Assembly (NCBI GenBank): GCA_002633005.1
Contig: NMRA01000345.1
Coordinates: 205,864 to 269,863 of the forward strand
Length of the DNA: 64,000 nt
Direction: 5' to 3'
From: Phoronis australis
Taxonomy: Eukaryota > Phoronida > Phoronidae
Of the stretch, positions 31,015 to 44,900 are shown piece after piece. Within the stretch, counting starts at the first letter, position 1. Each line of letters starts with the position of its first letter. The notes beneath the pieces are model-generated. The model ran no database searches and had not been told where the DNA came from. It saw nothing but the letters and a program-made list of their open reading frames with translations. The translations under genes were made by a program, and so were the position numbers.

Positions 31015-34000
31015 GATATACATATCATTAAAATCGGTTTAGTAACGGCCATTTAGCAACTGGAAATTTATCCCCTTCTCAAGTGCTGCAGTACTTCGAT
31101 TTTTAAAAATATTCATGAATGACCCCATTTGTTGAAACGGATATCAATATAAAGAACAAAGTTTAAATATTTCGATGGCATACTTTTCATTTTCCACCAC
31201 TTTTCATCATATGTATGAGCTTCTGAAAATCATGAAAACTGGCAAAATTTTTGCTCTTGCTGAATTTTGGATATATTGGTAAACCATGGCTTATGTATTG
31301 TAAACATAGTGACGAATGAGAAACTGCATCCAAAATCGCAAAAATCAAGCTAAATTTCATCATAAATGACTGAGAATTCAACTGGTGAAAAGAATTATCC
31401 ATTTAGCTTAACCTTTTCATTGGGCCAAACTCCTCGATTCGTGTGTTGAACTGTGCCAGCAAGCGGACCGATCAACATCTTGTCAAGTTAATTCCGACAC
31501 GTTTCGTACCAATAATTCGACTTGAATAGCTCGCATACGCGATTTAGTTTGCATTAAACACAACAAATTATTTTCAAACTCAAAAATGTGCTTGACGTGC
31601 GTGAAATAAAAACCAAAGTTCACCTTCGTTACTATGCTTAGGCAAAAGGTATCCGCTCATCCATAACCTTTACGACAAACAGATGGCAATCGAACCGGCT
31701 GTAGACGTCAAGTCGAAATTGACCTACCTTTTGAACTTTCCATGTCAGAGGTCGCTGTTGAAGTAGTGCGGGAGGTGAATACGAAAAACTTCATTACATG
31801 GCCGTATTTCCCTCAACAGATTCAATGCGCGTGGGATAAAATGAACGACACGACATTACATGCACGCATAATGCTCTTCGACTTCCATGGGTTTCTATAT
31901 TTTTTTATCAAGTGTTTCACGCGAACGCATGCCTCAAATCTATTTTGTTAGAATTAATCGAGTGTACATGAGGGCACCAAGCCTATAAATTGGGGGCTCG
32001 ATTGTGTACCTTTTATTATAAAATCCATTGGGTATGTTCAGGGCTATGAATTGCAGAAGCTTTTTTGGACTTCCTGCCTTCTAGTGGACTTTTGTCTCGT
32101 TTTCTACTTTTTTCGGAGTTCTTGCTTCTCTGACTGTGGCAGACCTTTTTCCATTTCTCCAAATAGGGGCTCGTTCGAGCACCTAAGCATGACAAGTCCA
32201 ATACAAAATGTTATCATTTGTTATTTATTAAACAGTAAATACCAAGGAAGTGAGCTTACAAGTGAACCATATCCATAACTGTAATTTGATTGGAGGTGGA
32301 ATTCTCAATGACACAAATCCAAGAACCCATGAAATAAAAACTTCCAGTGAACTTTTTTTAAATTTATGTATCAATCTATTGAAATAAAAGTAAACCCAAG
32401 GCATCAAGAAATAATGCCTGAAGATGCTAGTATGGCAAACTAATTCTGTCATGCTTTGGTCATTCAATCATTGAAATGAAAGAACAAATCAGAGGCCGAC
32501 TGCAGACCTGTGTACCACCAAAACTCCATTGGAGTACTCTGAACACCAGATTTGCAGATTTTCAGTAAATTTGCAGATTTTCAAGCACAGACCAAATTTA
32601 CCCTAAAATATGCGGGGGGTTAATTTTCACAGTGGACCTTTCACTAACTAAAAAAAGAAAAAAACAACGGGTTTGTTCAACGTTCAGAGCTTTCGCCGAA
32701 TACTTGCCTCTTTAGTGGACTTTTGTCTTGTTTAGTCAAACTTTTGGTTTCTCAAATGACCCCCCCCCCCTCCCCCCGAGGACAGTTTTCCTACTTACTT
32801 GCCTCTAAAATACACGCAGTGACTTGATCACCAATTTTCAGAATAATTTAAGTCGTTTAATTGAGGGAAAACGCGCTAAGTGAAAAGATCCTGTTAATCA
32901 AATGTCCTTACTGAACTTAGTTGTCTTTACATGTCTAACCATTAGGCTAATGATTAACCTAATGATTAATCATGTATATACACCTCATTTCTTAACACAA
33001 AAACATATCTGCAAATATGTGTTGATGAATCTGTACTGGACAATGTTTCGCACCAGACGATATTTTCTACACCAATCACAAAAGTTTTGAACAATTATTC
33101 ATTGCAAGTGTCTGTGAACACGTACCACCGTACTGCATGCGAAAAGACCTCGAGGCTCGACTGTGCCTTGAGTATTATCGTCAGCTCTACATGCTACGAA
33201 GTCAGTGCAGATCACCATGTCCGCAAAAAAACAACACGCCTTACAACTTCCAGTATAAATTCCACGGCCCCTTGAATAAGACATTGTCATTCTTTCGGAA
33301 TAACGCTGTAAAAAACAGATGTCCCCTTCTTTCGGAAGCTACCTTCTTCACAGCACAGAATATGCGACCACATGCTTTGCCATTTTGTCAACAATACGTA
33401 TTTAGCCGTAAATAGCCGGAATTAGACGAAGTAAGCAATCAACAAATCACAGAAGTCGTTGCTTATTGGTTAGGCCTGTGACACACATACCGGTAGAAGA
33501 GGCCTCGCGATTCGCCGATAATCAGGCTATTTCGAGAATGAAACGAAGCAAGTTTTCCGAGTTTGTAAAAAATTATGATTTTACAATATTTTTTTTTTTT
33601 TTTTTAATTTCTAACTTTAAAATCTTCTTCCTCGTCCGTTTAGACTACAAATCGGCGTATTTATTGAGAAACAAGCGAATTAATAATCAATTTTGAATTT
33701 GCTGAATTTGCGTATTTTTGGCTGGCCGTGCGTACTTGCGTACTGGAGGCTTGATGTCCGTACGAGTCCGCATTTTTTGCGTATGATACACAGGTCTGCT
33801 ATTACATTTTTAATAATTTAGGTACTCCACAGTTCAAATAAAAATTGAGTGTTTTCCTGCGGAACTCTATATTTGGTTTCAGTCCCTTCACACAGTCTCC
33901 ATAAACATTAATTTATATTAATTGTATTTTTGTCTTAACGTGATTGAAGTGTATTACAACTTAAAGACTATCAAGGTAGTTGACATTAAGATCTACTGTA

Positions 34001-37000
34001 CATCAGTCAAAACTAAAATAATGATGTTTAGGTGAATTCAGTATTGGAACGTTATGTAAGCCACAATGATTCAACCTTTTACCATAATAAGTAACTTAAA
34101 TTCACAGTAATTTTTAACATTTAAACATTACACAACTACGCAAGTTTTCATGATATGAAAGTGGACATGCGTGTTTCTATTACCATGGTGACCGAATAGT
34201 ACATACTTTAACCAAAATTTGACAAGCATGATTTAAGAAAACATAAAATTGCAAGGAACAAGAATTGGAGGCTTGAAGCTTCACAATTCAACATAGCCTA
34301 TACACGTATGTCTAATTAAGCTTCTTCATATTGTTGACTTTATAACCTGAATTAAACAAGCCAAGAGTCACAAAACATAACTTCATAGCAATTTAGAGTT
34401 AAAATTTAGAAAAATGTGAATCATTTTGTGACACCTAATCAAGCCTTAAACAGCAGTTGATAGTCAACCAAAAAAAAATTTCAAAATTATTTCAACAAGT
34501 CAATTCTTTAGCTTAGTGCAAGATCACCTGAATGGGAATTTCACAGTAAATAATTCGATTATGCCTTATTTTTTGCACAAAAAACACGAAAACTAAATAA
34601 AGTACCTTCTTGTAGCAACGTTTGTCAAAATGTATCAACGTCAAACCTTCACAAATTACAAAGTAGCCAGTTGAACATGCCTTCCAGTTCAGTAAAGCCG
34701 CCATGTTTTTGGTGCCGCCAGAAATGAGTCCAACGGGCATTGTGATCAAATTTTTCACTAATAAGTATCAACTGCGATGCTGAAATTTGGTGGAAGCTGT
34801 TGAAACTTGCAGAAAAGTAAAAAAGAATTCTTTCTAAATTTCACCGAGAATTGTTGGCGAAAAAAATTAAGACAAAGTTTTATTAAACTCTCAATTTATC
34901 CCGCTGTCGTCCAAGATGGATTACCCAATTCAAACCAAGTGACCCACTTTTCGCAACAAAATTGCAATAGCTTTGCACTGCTTGTCTCAATTTTGATACT
35001 TTTTTGATTTATACTTTCCGATGACGGCAAACCACTTTTTCAAAACGAAGAAAATAAAAACAAAAATGGTTCGACTCTTATAGGTTCATAGGTTCGACCA
35101 CACTTCAAAGAAGGAACTAAACACCAATGCTATTTTAACATATTAAAGAAAATTACGCGTAACATTCCAAAAAATAACGACTTCTAACTACGTATTATAA
35201 ATACACGATATATACTAACGAATCAAGAGAATTTACCAATAAAACAAAATAATGAAGACTTTTCGAGCAAGCGAGGACAAAATGTCGGCGTTCAGTACAA
35301 GTTCCTGAACTGACATGCCGGAAATTTTGGTAAGAAAATAACCGGTGACAGCTAGTACTTATCTGCTCACAGACACAAACACAATTAAAAAACACGCTTG
35401 TGGCGCAAAAAGAGAAGAGGATATAACGAAAAGGTATCGAAAATAATATTTTATTTATTTATTAAGTATTTTCGGATACTGAAGCCATATTGGCATTTTA
35501 AGACAAGGACTTTAAATTGTCAAGTCGAAAGTCTCTCAAATGTAAATAGGTTGTTTTCTGGATGTATTACATGATGAACCCGGTGAGTCAGTTGGCATTA
35601 TGTTTGAGAATATGTAGGAAAAATGTAAAAGTCATGTAAACTTTAGTTTTCTTCCATTATCATTCGACAATGTCAGGTGAACTAAATGTAAATAAACCCC
35701 TTTGAGCTTTCAATTTGTAAGAATTGTTATTTGTAAAAACTGGTTTTGTGGCTATCCTGTTCGTAAAGACAAAACGAAGGCAATTTCTGCTCCTTTACCG
35801 AATTTTCGTTAAAAAACTGCGGTTGTGGAGCGATCTTTAGCGACGGCTTTCGGCGCCATGAACTATTGCGTCACCTATTGGCCAGTTCTTTTTTTCACCG
35901 ATTCTTCAATCAACTGTTCTTCTTTCACGAGGTTGCGTACACGTCAAAACAAATTATCTGAAAACTGGTTTCCATTCGTTATTAGTTTCTAGAATTGTGG
36001 TACCGAAAAACCGAAGACAGTATGCTTAGGACACGCACACGCGCCATTTCCTAAATTTTTGGGACATCTCTCGGGAGATGATGAGAGCTTGGCAGCAGCA
36101 AAATTTCTTCTGAAACTTCGGTATCATAGAACGCCATTTTACCAACATTTACACAACAGTTATGAATCGAAGTGTGACACGTAGGCCTAATCAAATCTTG
36201 AAGAGCATTTGACTTCCAAACAAAAATTCAGTATTGAACCAGTTCAACTAATTTTAGCCAACAGGAATTGTGATCACTTTCAATATTATTAACAAATGCG
36301 TGACTGAAAAACATTAACTCGCGCCGAATAGTAGGCAGAGACATGTCACTTAATTTCATCGTATTTTATTGGAACTTGGAACTTATGTCACTGTCGACAA
36401 AGACTGCTGACTCGATCCCAAAAAATGACTCAAATTTCGCCACAAAATGTTCAATAACTTCACTGTTTATAATGAAAAGAAATTTGATTCGACCGACCCA
36501 ATTTCACTACAGAACACTTGTAACATAACGTCAAAGTACATGTCATCGGGTTGCGCACCATAGGTGCTAGGGTTCTATTCATGTAGTCCCCACTTTTTTC
36601 AGTGCTGCGCCGCCCATGGAATAGGGGCGGTGCACAACAGCGGGTATTAGACAGGATTTTGGACGTCAGACATTCGCACCCCTAAACTTGGAGTTTTATG
36701 GGGGCCGTGGCCTCCTTAGCCTCCTCTAAATTTGTCAATTTATGCTACATATTTGCTGTTAGAAGTGAAAGTATTAAAGCAAAACATACCTTTAACGAAC
36801 ACACCAAAGACAAAATAAATCAAAATTGATGCCATTTTCACTTTTGCTCTCCTTCCAGCAAACGTTTTTTCTTTCGAACTTAACAGCAACGTGGCAAAGT
36901 TCGAAACAAGAATACGCAAGACCAGTGCTTCACGTGCGCATCACGTGGTGGAGACATCGTAAACCCCGAGGGTCACTCATACTAACAAGTCGCATGCGCA

Positions 37001-37859
37001 AAAAATGCGGTTTTGACGGACCTGCTTGACGTTCAGTAGGACCCTAAATTTCCAATTCGTCCACGCAAAAGACACCTTAAGCTGGGGTTTATATTTCAGA
37101 ATTAATTCACAAGTCCGGTGAAAGAATGAATAGCAACTTTTTCAAAAATGTCGGTAATATTTCAACGCTCGATAAGACAGGGGAAAGTGCTTGGTGAAAA
37201 ACAAAACTTAAAAATCATGTCTTTGAATTCATTTTGATTTCTTTAAAAAGCTACGTCAAAAATTTAACTCAAATAAAAGGTTGAATACAATAATGCAAAT
37301 CACCAGCAATTGTCGTGTGAATACTGACAGCGTATTTTGTCACCTGGCAGAAATCGGCACCGGCCTCACAAGTCCATGTTTCAACATGTAAAAAATCTTG
37401 TTGATCACAAAACAGTGCGATCCTCACTTGACAATATTGCGTAACTGTGGTTGAGTTTGCTGCCCGTACGAAAAAATCTGTAAACTTTTACCCGGCAGTT
37501 GCCGGAAAAATAATAACTTGCTAAGGGCAAAGTTACACCTATTTTAAGGAAAAGGTCAAGGTTACACCTATTTTAAGAAGGCGGTAAAAATCATTTAACG
37601 AATCATCGTCCATTCTCAGTGGTCCATATAGCTATGGAAATTATAGAAAGAAGTGTTAACAACATATACACTCTTACTTGAAATGTGAGGAAAAAGTGCG
37701 TTTTTGCACTGTTCAATGTACAAGCACTTTTCTTCTTGATATAAATGTAATTGAACATTTACTGGAGAACAGGGCATTGGTAAAGTTGCTGGTGCAATCT
37801 TTTGTCGACCTGAAGAAAGATTTTGATAGTGTTGGCCATATAAATATGTCTACATTGCT
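31015..37859. other. No gene recognised; old dispersed repeats
   Basis: CTAGTGGACTTTTGTCTCGT at 32081 recurs in similar form at 32713 and 45139. 34640-35000 and 36170-36500 show weak collinear similarity. 35505-35785 and 35880-36160 match repeats at 17985 and 14638. Homopolymer C at 32761-32777. Open frames are short and unsupported. Confidence 0.4.
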
Positions 37860-38130
37860 AAGATGTCATCCCCGTATCTAGAGCCCGAGTGGATTTTTCA
37901 CAAATATCGCCCGAGGGGCCTTAGCCCAGGAGAGGATAATTCTAAAAAATCCACGGGTCTCTAGATCAGGGGGGTGACGAGTGAGAGCATGTAATAAACT
38001 AATTGCACCACATACTGAACGGTAAACATTGCAGTGAATCGATTTACCTTTCTGCCCTGGCTTTGTTACTACTTGCTAACTGAGAGGCCCGGGGTCAGAG
38101 GTAGTGAACTTCCAGGAAACGGCGAGTTAT
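37860..38130. repeat. Decayed copy of palindromic repeat (see 62150-62490)
   Basis: An imperfect palindrome GAGTGGATTTTT...AAAAAATCCACGG is followed by CATGTAATAAACTA, CACCACATACTGAACG and GAGGCCCGGGGTCAGAGG. The same blocks occur inverted at 62150-62490. Confidence 0.75.
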
Positions 38131-38591
38131 TCTTATTATACCCAATTGAAAATTTTAACAAAATAGAAATAAAGTGAACGGAGCCAATCAATCAGGTAAA
38201 TAAATTAGTAGTTAAGTAACGATTGACGAACCAAATTGGACTCAACTAACTTTCTTTGACTGGTCCTAACTTTTTTGTATATCTCATTTGATGACGTTGT
38301 CCCGTTGAATGAGTGGAGAGCAATGAGGCAGCACGTATGTGAAATTGTTTTCTGTAGTCACCCCCCTGACTACTTGAACAGTGGCCTATGACATGGAAAG
38401 TATGTCTTTAGCTGGTTCGATCAGCAAGCTTTCCAAAAATAGATGCAGTAATACAAATGTAGCAAACATAGACGTGACATAGAAAGGGCGCGTTCCACGC
38501 AGATACATGCAACTCGCGTTGTCAATATGACGCCACATTGGAGAGTACTACACAGGACACAAATGGCGGAAAACACAAGGAGCCCTCTCGC

Positions 38592-39533
38592 TGGTTCCCT
38601 ACCTCCGTGCCTAACCAGAATGGAGAATCTTGACCAAGCACCTTGACCTACATTCTACAGCTGCGATGTCACAAGTGGGATGGCACGCTCTTTGCCACAG
38701 GTCACCAGAGTTCATCAACCAGGATCCAAACACGATGTGTATTTCCCTGATGGGTGGCAAATTTGAGTGGGAACGAAATCTTTGTGTCTGACGTTGAATA
38801 AACTCTTTGTTTTAAAACCTCTTTTGATATAATTATTATTAACATATAACAATTACGCATTTGCGTATGGGCACTTACAACTCAGCGCATGAAGTAAGGC
38901 AAAGTTATGTAGGCATTACATTGCTTAGAATTTATGTCATTGGTGGGAAAGTAAGAGTTGTAGCTTATAATGTTGCAAACCATGTGCCTCCTGACTTTGC
39001 CACCACTCCATTGAGCTTTCAAACAGCCCAGTGCTATAAACCCATGTTCCGTCCCATGATTTTGGCAACTCACCAACCACATTTTTTAGATTGAAATCCG
39101 ACCACCCATATTTTTTAATTGTGCTTAAGTTATACATTATACATGTTAGGTTATATTTTCGGTCTTCAGTGTTTCTTTACCCAACAACTGTCCAGCAGAC
39201 ACAGAATCAGCTCACGGTTGACCTAAGAAAGAAGCACTGAGCTCACCATGTTACAACGGCGGTGTGACGTCATCAGCTCTCGAATGTAGATCAAGGTGCT
39301 TTGTCAAGATTCTCCATTCTACGTGCTGCAAACCAGCACGCAGGTATCACGCAGTGTCCCGCATTTCAGCATTGGTTGATGTAACCTCAGCAGTCATTGG
39401 CAACACCGTGAACAAAATGGCGGAATGTGAACAATTTTTAGCCTTGTCATGAAAGTGACGTAGCAGCAACTATTTCGTTTCTGCAGGGATGTTTAAGAGC
39501 CGCGTCCTTGAAGCACATACAAGTACAATGGAG
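38592..39533 (+). mobile_element. Second copy of the 591-bp element, broken by insertions
   Basis: TGGTTCCCT...CCGTGC at 38592-38610 looks like its left end. The body resumes at 39321 (CCAGCACGCAGGTATCACGC) and runs to 39533 in parallel with 21775-21985, including AAAATGGCGGAATG (MAECEQFLALS). Elements at 38617-39320 and 39534-40328 interrupt it. Confidence 0.6.
38617..39320. mobile_element. ~704-bp TIR element nested in the copy above
   Basis: Both ends read inward as AGAATGGAGAATCTTGAC, then AAGCACCTTGA and TACATTC, giving about 48 bp of TIR with a few mismatches. No clean TSD. A related right arm is split between 58521 and 61715. An open frame at 38861-39094 has no recognisable function. 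Confidence 0.7.
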
Positions 39534-40328
39534 GCAGAATGGTGAATGTTGGCCAAATCCCCTTTTGTCCACTGACGTCACACGCATGCTGGCGCCCCCA
39601 GTGGAGGCCATGAGAACTCGTAAACCGAGTTAACCACTGATTTAGCCTATCAGTGCGGACCAAGTAGCATCAGACGAGTCACAGATTTGGATAATTCTAT
39701 GTATCGTGACTTTCGTCAATCCTCAAAATCTAAGAATTAAGAATGCTTTGTGGTATGTTACATAGTGAATTCTGAGGTTGCGGCATGATAAATATTTTTG
39801 CTCAGTTCAGTGTCTGAACTGAGTCCTGCGCCCGCGGGTACTGGGGCCTATTACGAATGGCCACGATACTTATTATGGAGAGATTGTGTAAAACTTACGT
39901 TTGAGCTTCTCATGATTTACGGCGGTGATAAGACGTCTGCTGCCTGTGAGTTGAATGCGGCCAAGCATTCGGTTATTTTTTTTTTCATATTAAAATATTG
40001 AAAGTTATGTCGACCAAAATGGTATCTTTTGTTCATTCTAAGTCGAGTCGCATTTGCCAAAGGATTGCCTAAAAATCCGTAAATAATTCCATTCAAGAAC
40101 AGCACTGTCCGTGGCCTGGCATACAAGCAAATGTATCGGTATAGAGTATCTTTGTTTGATACAATTGATGTCAGTCATCACCCTGAGTCGAGTTACCAGT
40201 TTTGTAAACAAACTGCAGATTCTACAAGAGCAGGCTACCAGTGCAAAGTCTCCTAACCTCCATGGGGGTGCCAGCATGCTTGTGACGTCAATGGACAAAA
40301 GGGATTTGGCCAACATTCACCATTCTGC
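39534..40328. mobile_element. 795-bp element with ~73-bp TIRs
   Basis: The ends 39534-39606 and 40257-40328 are inverted copies: GCAGAATGGTGAATGTTGGC, then CAAATCCC, TTTTGTCCA, TGACGTCACA and GCATGCTGGC. They have a few mismatches and two small indels. TSD unclear. No transposase seen. Confidence 0.85.
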
Positions 40329-41197
40329 ACATAGATTAAGCAGCCTCGATTTCGCGAGCCCTTCAAATAAATGTACGTGATGAAATGGCTTGCAGCCGTG
40401 CCAACTGAATCTGATATTATGTAAAAAGGGTGCCTCTATGAGAGGAAAAAAGCACGACCTTATACAACGGTAAGATTTGTGGTTATTTTATCGATTATTC
40501 CATGTTTATTCTACTGAAGCCTATTAACTGAGGTACTCGCCGATGTCAACTTTGCGGCGGCAGTCGTCAATCAGGTTAATCTTTGTTTGTTGTGATGCGT
40601 GTTAAGATACTTGACGTAAAACTCGGGATCTTTTCGTACATCAAAGCATTATAATTGTTCAAAATGATTTCTAACAGGTTTACCAGTGACAGTTACATGA
40701 ATCTATACTGAATGTTTATGCTGTCAACTCCATATTGGTTAGTGAGTTAAGATTACAATTCAAGCCCAATGGCAAAGGGTAGGTGACAAATATGCATTGC
40801 ATTAAACTGTTTGCTTACTCTCTATCATATGTCGTCCGGAAATCTATTACACGTTGAAATAGGAAATCTATCATGTCTGTTTTCACGTGACCTTTGGTTT
40901 TTAGGTTTGAGGGCAGCACCGTAGGCCTACTACATGGTTTCTGCAGCTCAGCAAGACCTTAATTCCGATCCAGTGTCCGTTGGCTTTTTTGGAACATTTT
41001 TGTGCTTGACCACGACTATTCGTTGTTTCCCCATCAGTCTTGGTGATTGAGACCACATACATTGTAAGATCAATTAATCATTGACCAGCAAATGCTGTTA
41101 TCCAATGATGATGCTGTTTGCTAATTATGTTTAAGTAAATATTTGGTATTAATGACAATCATATACATTTGCTTGTATTGAAAAAAAAATCCTTGAA
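40329..41197. other. No gene recognised
   Basis: Nothing supported between the nested elements and the LINE fragment. Confidence 0.45.
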
Positions 41198-41209
41198 TTT
41201 ACTCGCCAG

Positions 41210-41894
41210 TGTGCTTCTATTAATGAGCTTAACAATCTTGCAATTGAAAGAACTGTCAATATGCGCTGGGTTAGGGCCCATGTGGGAATTGACAGACTCG
41301 CAAATATAGGAGCACGCGTTCTGCATTTTGTGTCTGAACCTGCTATCCCGGTATCTTGCGGATGTTGCAGGATGAGTATACGCAACTGGGTACATACCCA
41401 GTCACCAGCCCAGTGGGCATCACTTAACTCCTGCAGAGAGACCAAGGAGAATTTTCCCAACGTGATCGAAACAAAAGGTTCAAAAAGCCTTCTGAGTCTA
41501 GATAGATTGGGTATAAGACACATCATTCAAATTTTGATGGGCCGCTGCAACCTAGCCCGACACATTACTGGGCATATGGGTAGCCCTGTGTGGTACTGAC
41601 GTAGAATCTCCTAAACACCTGGTAGAGTCTTGCCCGGCTTTTTATAGGCTAAGGAGCAGCCTACTGGATGGCACTGTTACATGCCTACAACATATAGTGC
41701 ATGGCAACAAATGGAAACGCGTGTCCGTTTTCCTAGAGGAGACTTGCAGACTTGAAAACTTTCTTCACGAGGAGCCATAATTGGGCTCTCGTGCTTCTTT
41801 GCTCAGGTGTTTTGTGCAATGGGCCCAATCTTGAGGCCTGCGCACGTCTGATGCACCGCAAATGACATTAGACCACCTGCACTTTTTTTCTTTT
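41210..41894 (+). mobile_element. 5'-truncated LINE: RNase H end, Cys/His region, 3' tail
   Basis: The 12-bp TSD TTTACTCGCCAG is at 41198-41209 and 41895-41906. The first frame opens in the last part of an RNase H domain (WVRAHVGID at 41267 resembles the AHxGxxGN block) and continues SCRETKENFPNV, SLDRLGIRHIIQILMGRCNL. After a +1 frameshift near 41588 it reads CGTDVESPKHLVESCPAF, the C-terminal Cys/His motif of such LINEs, to a stop near 41780. The tail 41805-41881 matches the SINE tails at 7526-7600 and about 1925-1990. Confidence 0.88.
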
Positions 41895-41906
41895 TTTACT
41901 CGCCAG

Positions 41907-44900
41907 CCATCAAAATCACTACATCTAAGTAAATAGTGTATTCTATTGAAACATATACTGCTTTAAATTAATATGTAACAGGAGGTTGGTATAAGCAGAC
42001 AGCGCGCGTAAGAGAAGAGTTTATTTTAAGTTTTTCGGCTAAGGGTCGCGCAGTACGTATATTAGATTAAGGGAGGGGATGGATAGGAACGCTCCGAAAT
42101 AATGGTTGGGAGTGGGACTGATCTCTTTGTGACCAAACGATTACACAGTTGAGTTTAATACAAAACGTCAACAAGTGCTTGGTGCTTCATCAGGGGTCTT
42201 CAGATCAATGAGTGCGGAATACAGTGCGTGAGAGAGTAATATTTGTATGTTTGCAATTCTGAGCGATGCACAGGAAAAATAGGAGTCTGTATTTTTTGCT
42301 TTTTACATTACGGCGTTCTCCCGTTGAGTCTAACTTGTTCAGTTGTATATCACAAAACTAATGAAGTTGGGCGGATGACCGCAGCAGCCGATATCTTACA
42401 CGGACGACTGATTCAGTTCATTCTAGCAATTAGGGTTGGAGGATCAGCTCCCTTTTGCTCGATGATTGCTCTAATCTCCGATAAGATCGTATCTTATATC
42501 CTCATTGGGCTGTGCTGTTAAAATAAGTTTAAACAGAAAATGTTTGAACATAAACCATTGACATTACTGAAAAAGTGTCCATCAAATACTGATCAAGCTT
42601 ATAGATTTTTGAATCTCCAAAATCGCCCAACTACAATCGAAGTTAAGACAATCTATTCTGTCCAAACGCACCAACCTACTGGGTTTGACTGTGTTCAGAT
42701 GTGATCGGTTTTAATCCTGGTAAATAATTTATCTGCATGATTTTCTACCAGACAAAAGACTATGCTCGGCAGTTAACGAAGGAACTACTGAACGGGAGAA
42801 CACCCTAACGAACTTTGAATGTCATTTATTTATATGACCCCAATGAAGTCACTTTCACAGTAGTTCACATTTAATTTCGACACCATTACAAGCAACACGG
42901 GCCATATTTTAATCTTACAAAGGTACCCTGGGTTATTGTTCAACAGTCTGTAAAAAGGCGTATTGGGGCACCACGAAAGTACGTCCCAGTGAGCGGCAAG
43001 TCTCCTGGATATGATGCATTTGCATCGAGCGACACGAAGTAAATGATTAATTTGCGCGATCGTGAAAAGACGAAACAAATAAAACGTTGACTGTGGATTG
43101 ACAGGCGTGGAGCTGCCCAGGCCGCTCGAGAATCTGCCACTGGTTGCGATCTTCCTATAGTTTGATATTTTCTCGATCGACTGATTAACTCTTAAAAAAC
43201 GCTTGCAAGTGCTACAGTGTACATCACATGTTTTTGTGTGTTTCTGAAAAAATCACACTCTTCAGCCTTTCAGTGGCGGATCTAAGTTTTCAGTAAGGNT
43301 GCGGAGGTCGGGAGTGGTACACCGCCTTCCCATGTAAGACAACTTTTTTGTTTTTGTAGCCAAATAGTGAAATTTCCATGCATCCTGGTACATTTCTGAC
43401 ACTTAACATGTCCCTGGAGTTTTTCTTAAGATAATTAAAAACTCTTCTCGTTTTCGTCACATGAACTTGGCTCATAAGAAGTTTCGTGAAACCATAGTTG
43501 TGCACATCTGGGTATGAGTCACACCACCAGCAAAAAAATTTGTTGGAACATCTGCGTACACACACCTTTTAGCGGCATACGAAAAAGTGTGGTGTGTATA
43601 CAGGGGTTCAGACAGCTACCAAATATTCAACAGCATAAGCGCGTTGAGCATGTTGCGGACCAAGGGACATAAACACTAACGATGAGAGGGTGGTGCAGAA
43701 GCAGGGTACAAAACTTCCGATTTTACGGAACGGCCGTTCAACCGTTACAAGATTTGGTTAAGTAATTGCTTGAATTGCTTAATTTTTAGAAGTTCTTAAG
43801 ACAAAATAAAATGATTAAACTCTTCTCTGCCATATCATTTAAATGCATTCACAAGAAAATTCAGACAATTTATTAACGCCAGAACAATGCCGTAGGAATC
43901 GGGGGGAGGCTTGGGCTCCCCAAAAAATTTCAGGAGTTAGGATTAAACCATGGCAATTGACATAGGCGTGGTTCCGGGGACAATAGATAGAAGAAAGCCT
44001 GCCAATTATGGATAAGAGAGAAACTTCTAACAGAACATTTAACAACAGCGCATGGTTTACCTTTGGAGGACCCTGGCTAGGACATTGTTAAGGTCTTCGC
44101 TTTTGCGTGATATCATTCCTACTCGTACATACAGTTCGAAAAATCAATAAAATTTGTAAAGCGAAGCTCGTGCATAGCGTACTGATTTATTGGATTTTTA
44201 TATTCAATAAGTCAACTTTGCGAATTCAAAACACTATATTTTTCCAGCGGCCCCTCTCTGGCAAGGGATAACGGAGATAACATTGTCTTTATTTTTGTCG
44301 AAACTGCATATAGCTTAAGAAAAACTTGATAACCTAACAGATAAAGCCAGTTGCTGCGCATTTTCTGATTTTCGAAAAAAATGTAGATATGTTTTTGTAT
44401 TTAGGGGCCCCACCCTTGAAGGAGGGCAGTGATGATATTCAAGTGGCCACTCTTTTTGTGTAATCTTATTGACACATTCTATTGGGATCGCACAAGGAGG
44501 AGGCGCTAATATTGGTAACGATTACCTCTAATTTGCTGCTTTTTGTAAAATCGTGCAAACGACTTTTATTTTGAAGGTCACTTCCTGCATCGTTTTTGAC
44601 AACACGACGGTGGAATAAACTGTCACTCGTTTCCCAAGCTTAAAGATGTTTCTCGGTCAAGCAGTTCGGAGGAAATGTCCCTTCGTCCTTCTATACATGT
44701 AAAGCCGACACCGCAAGTATTCACGAGGGAATTTGAGATTCCAAATCCATCAAAAATACCAAAATTACGTGCCCAGCACATCAGTATCAAGACATTCGAC
44801 CCAAACAACAAAAAATGTAAACATAATACAATAGGACTGACCGCCATCGAAAGGGGGGAATTTTAAAGAACGTGAAAGCCACAGTTTGTGAATAGTATAT

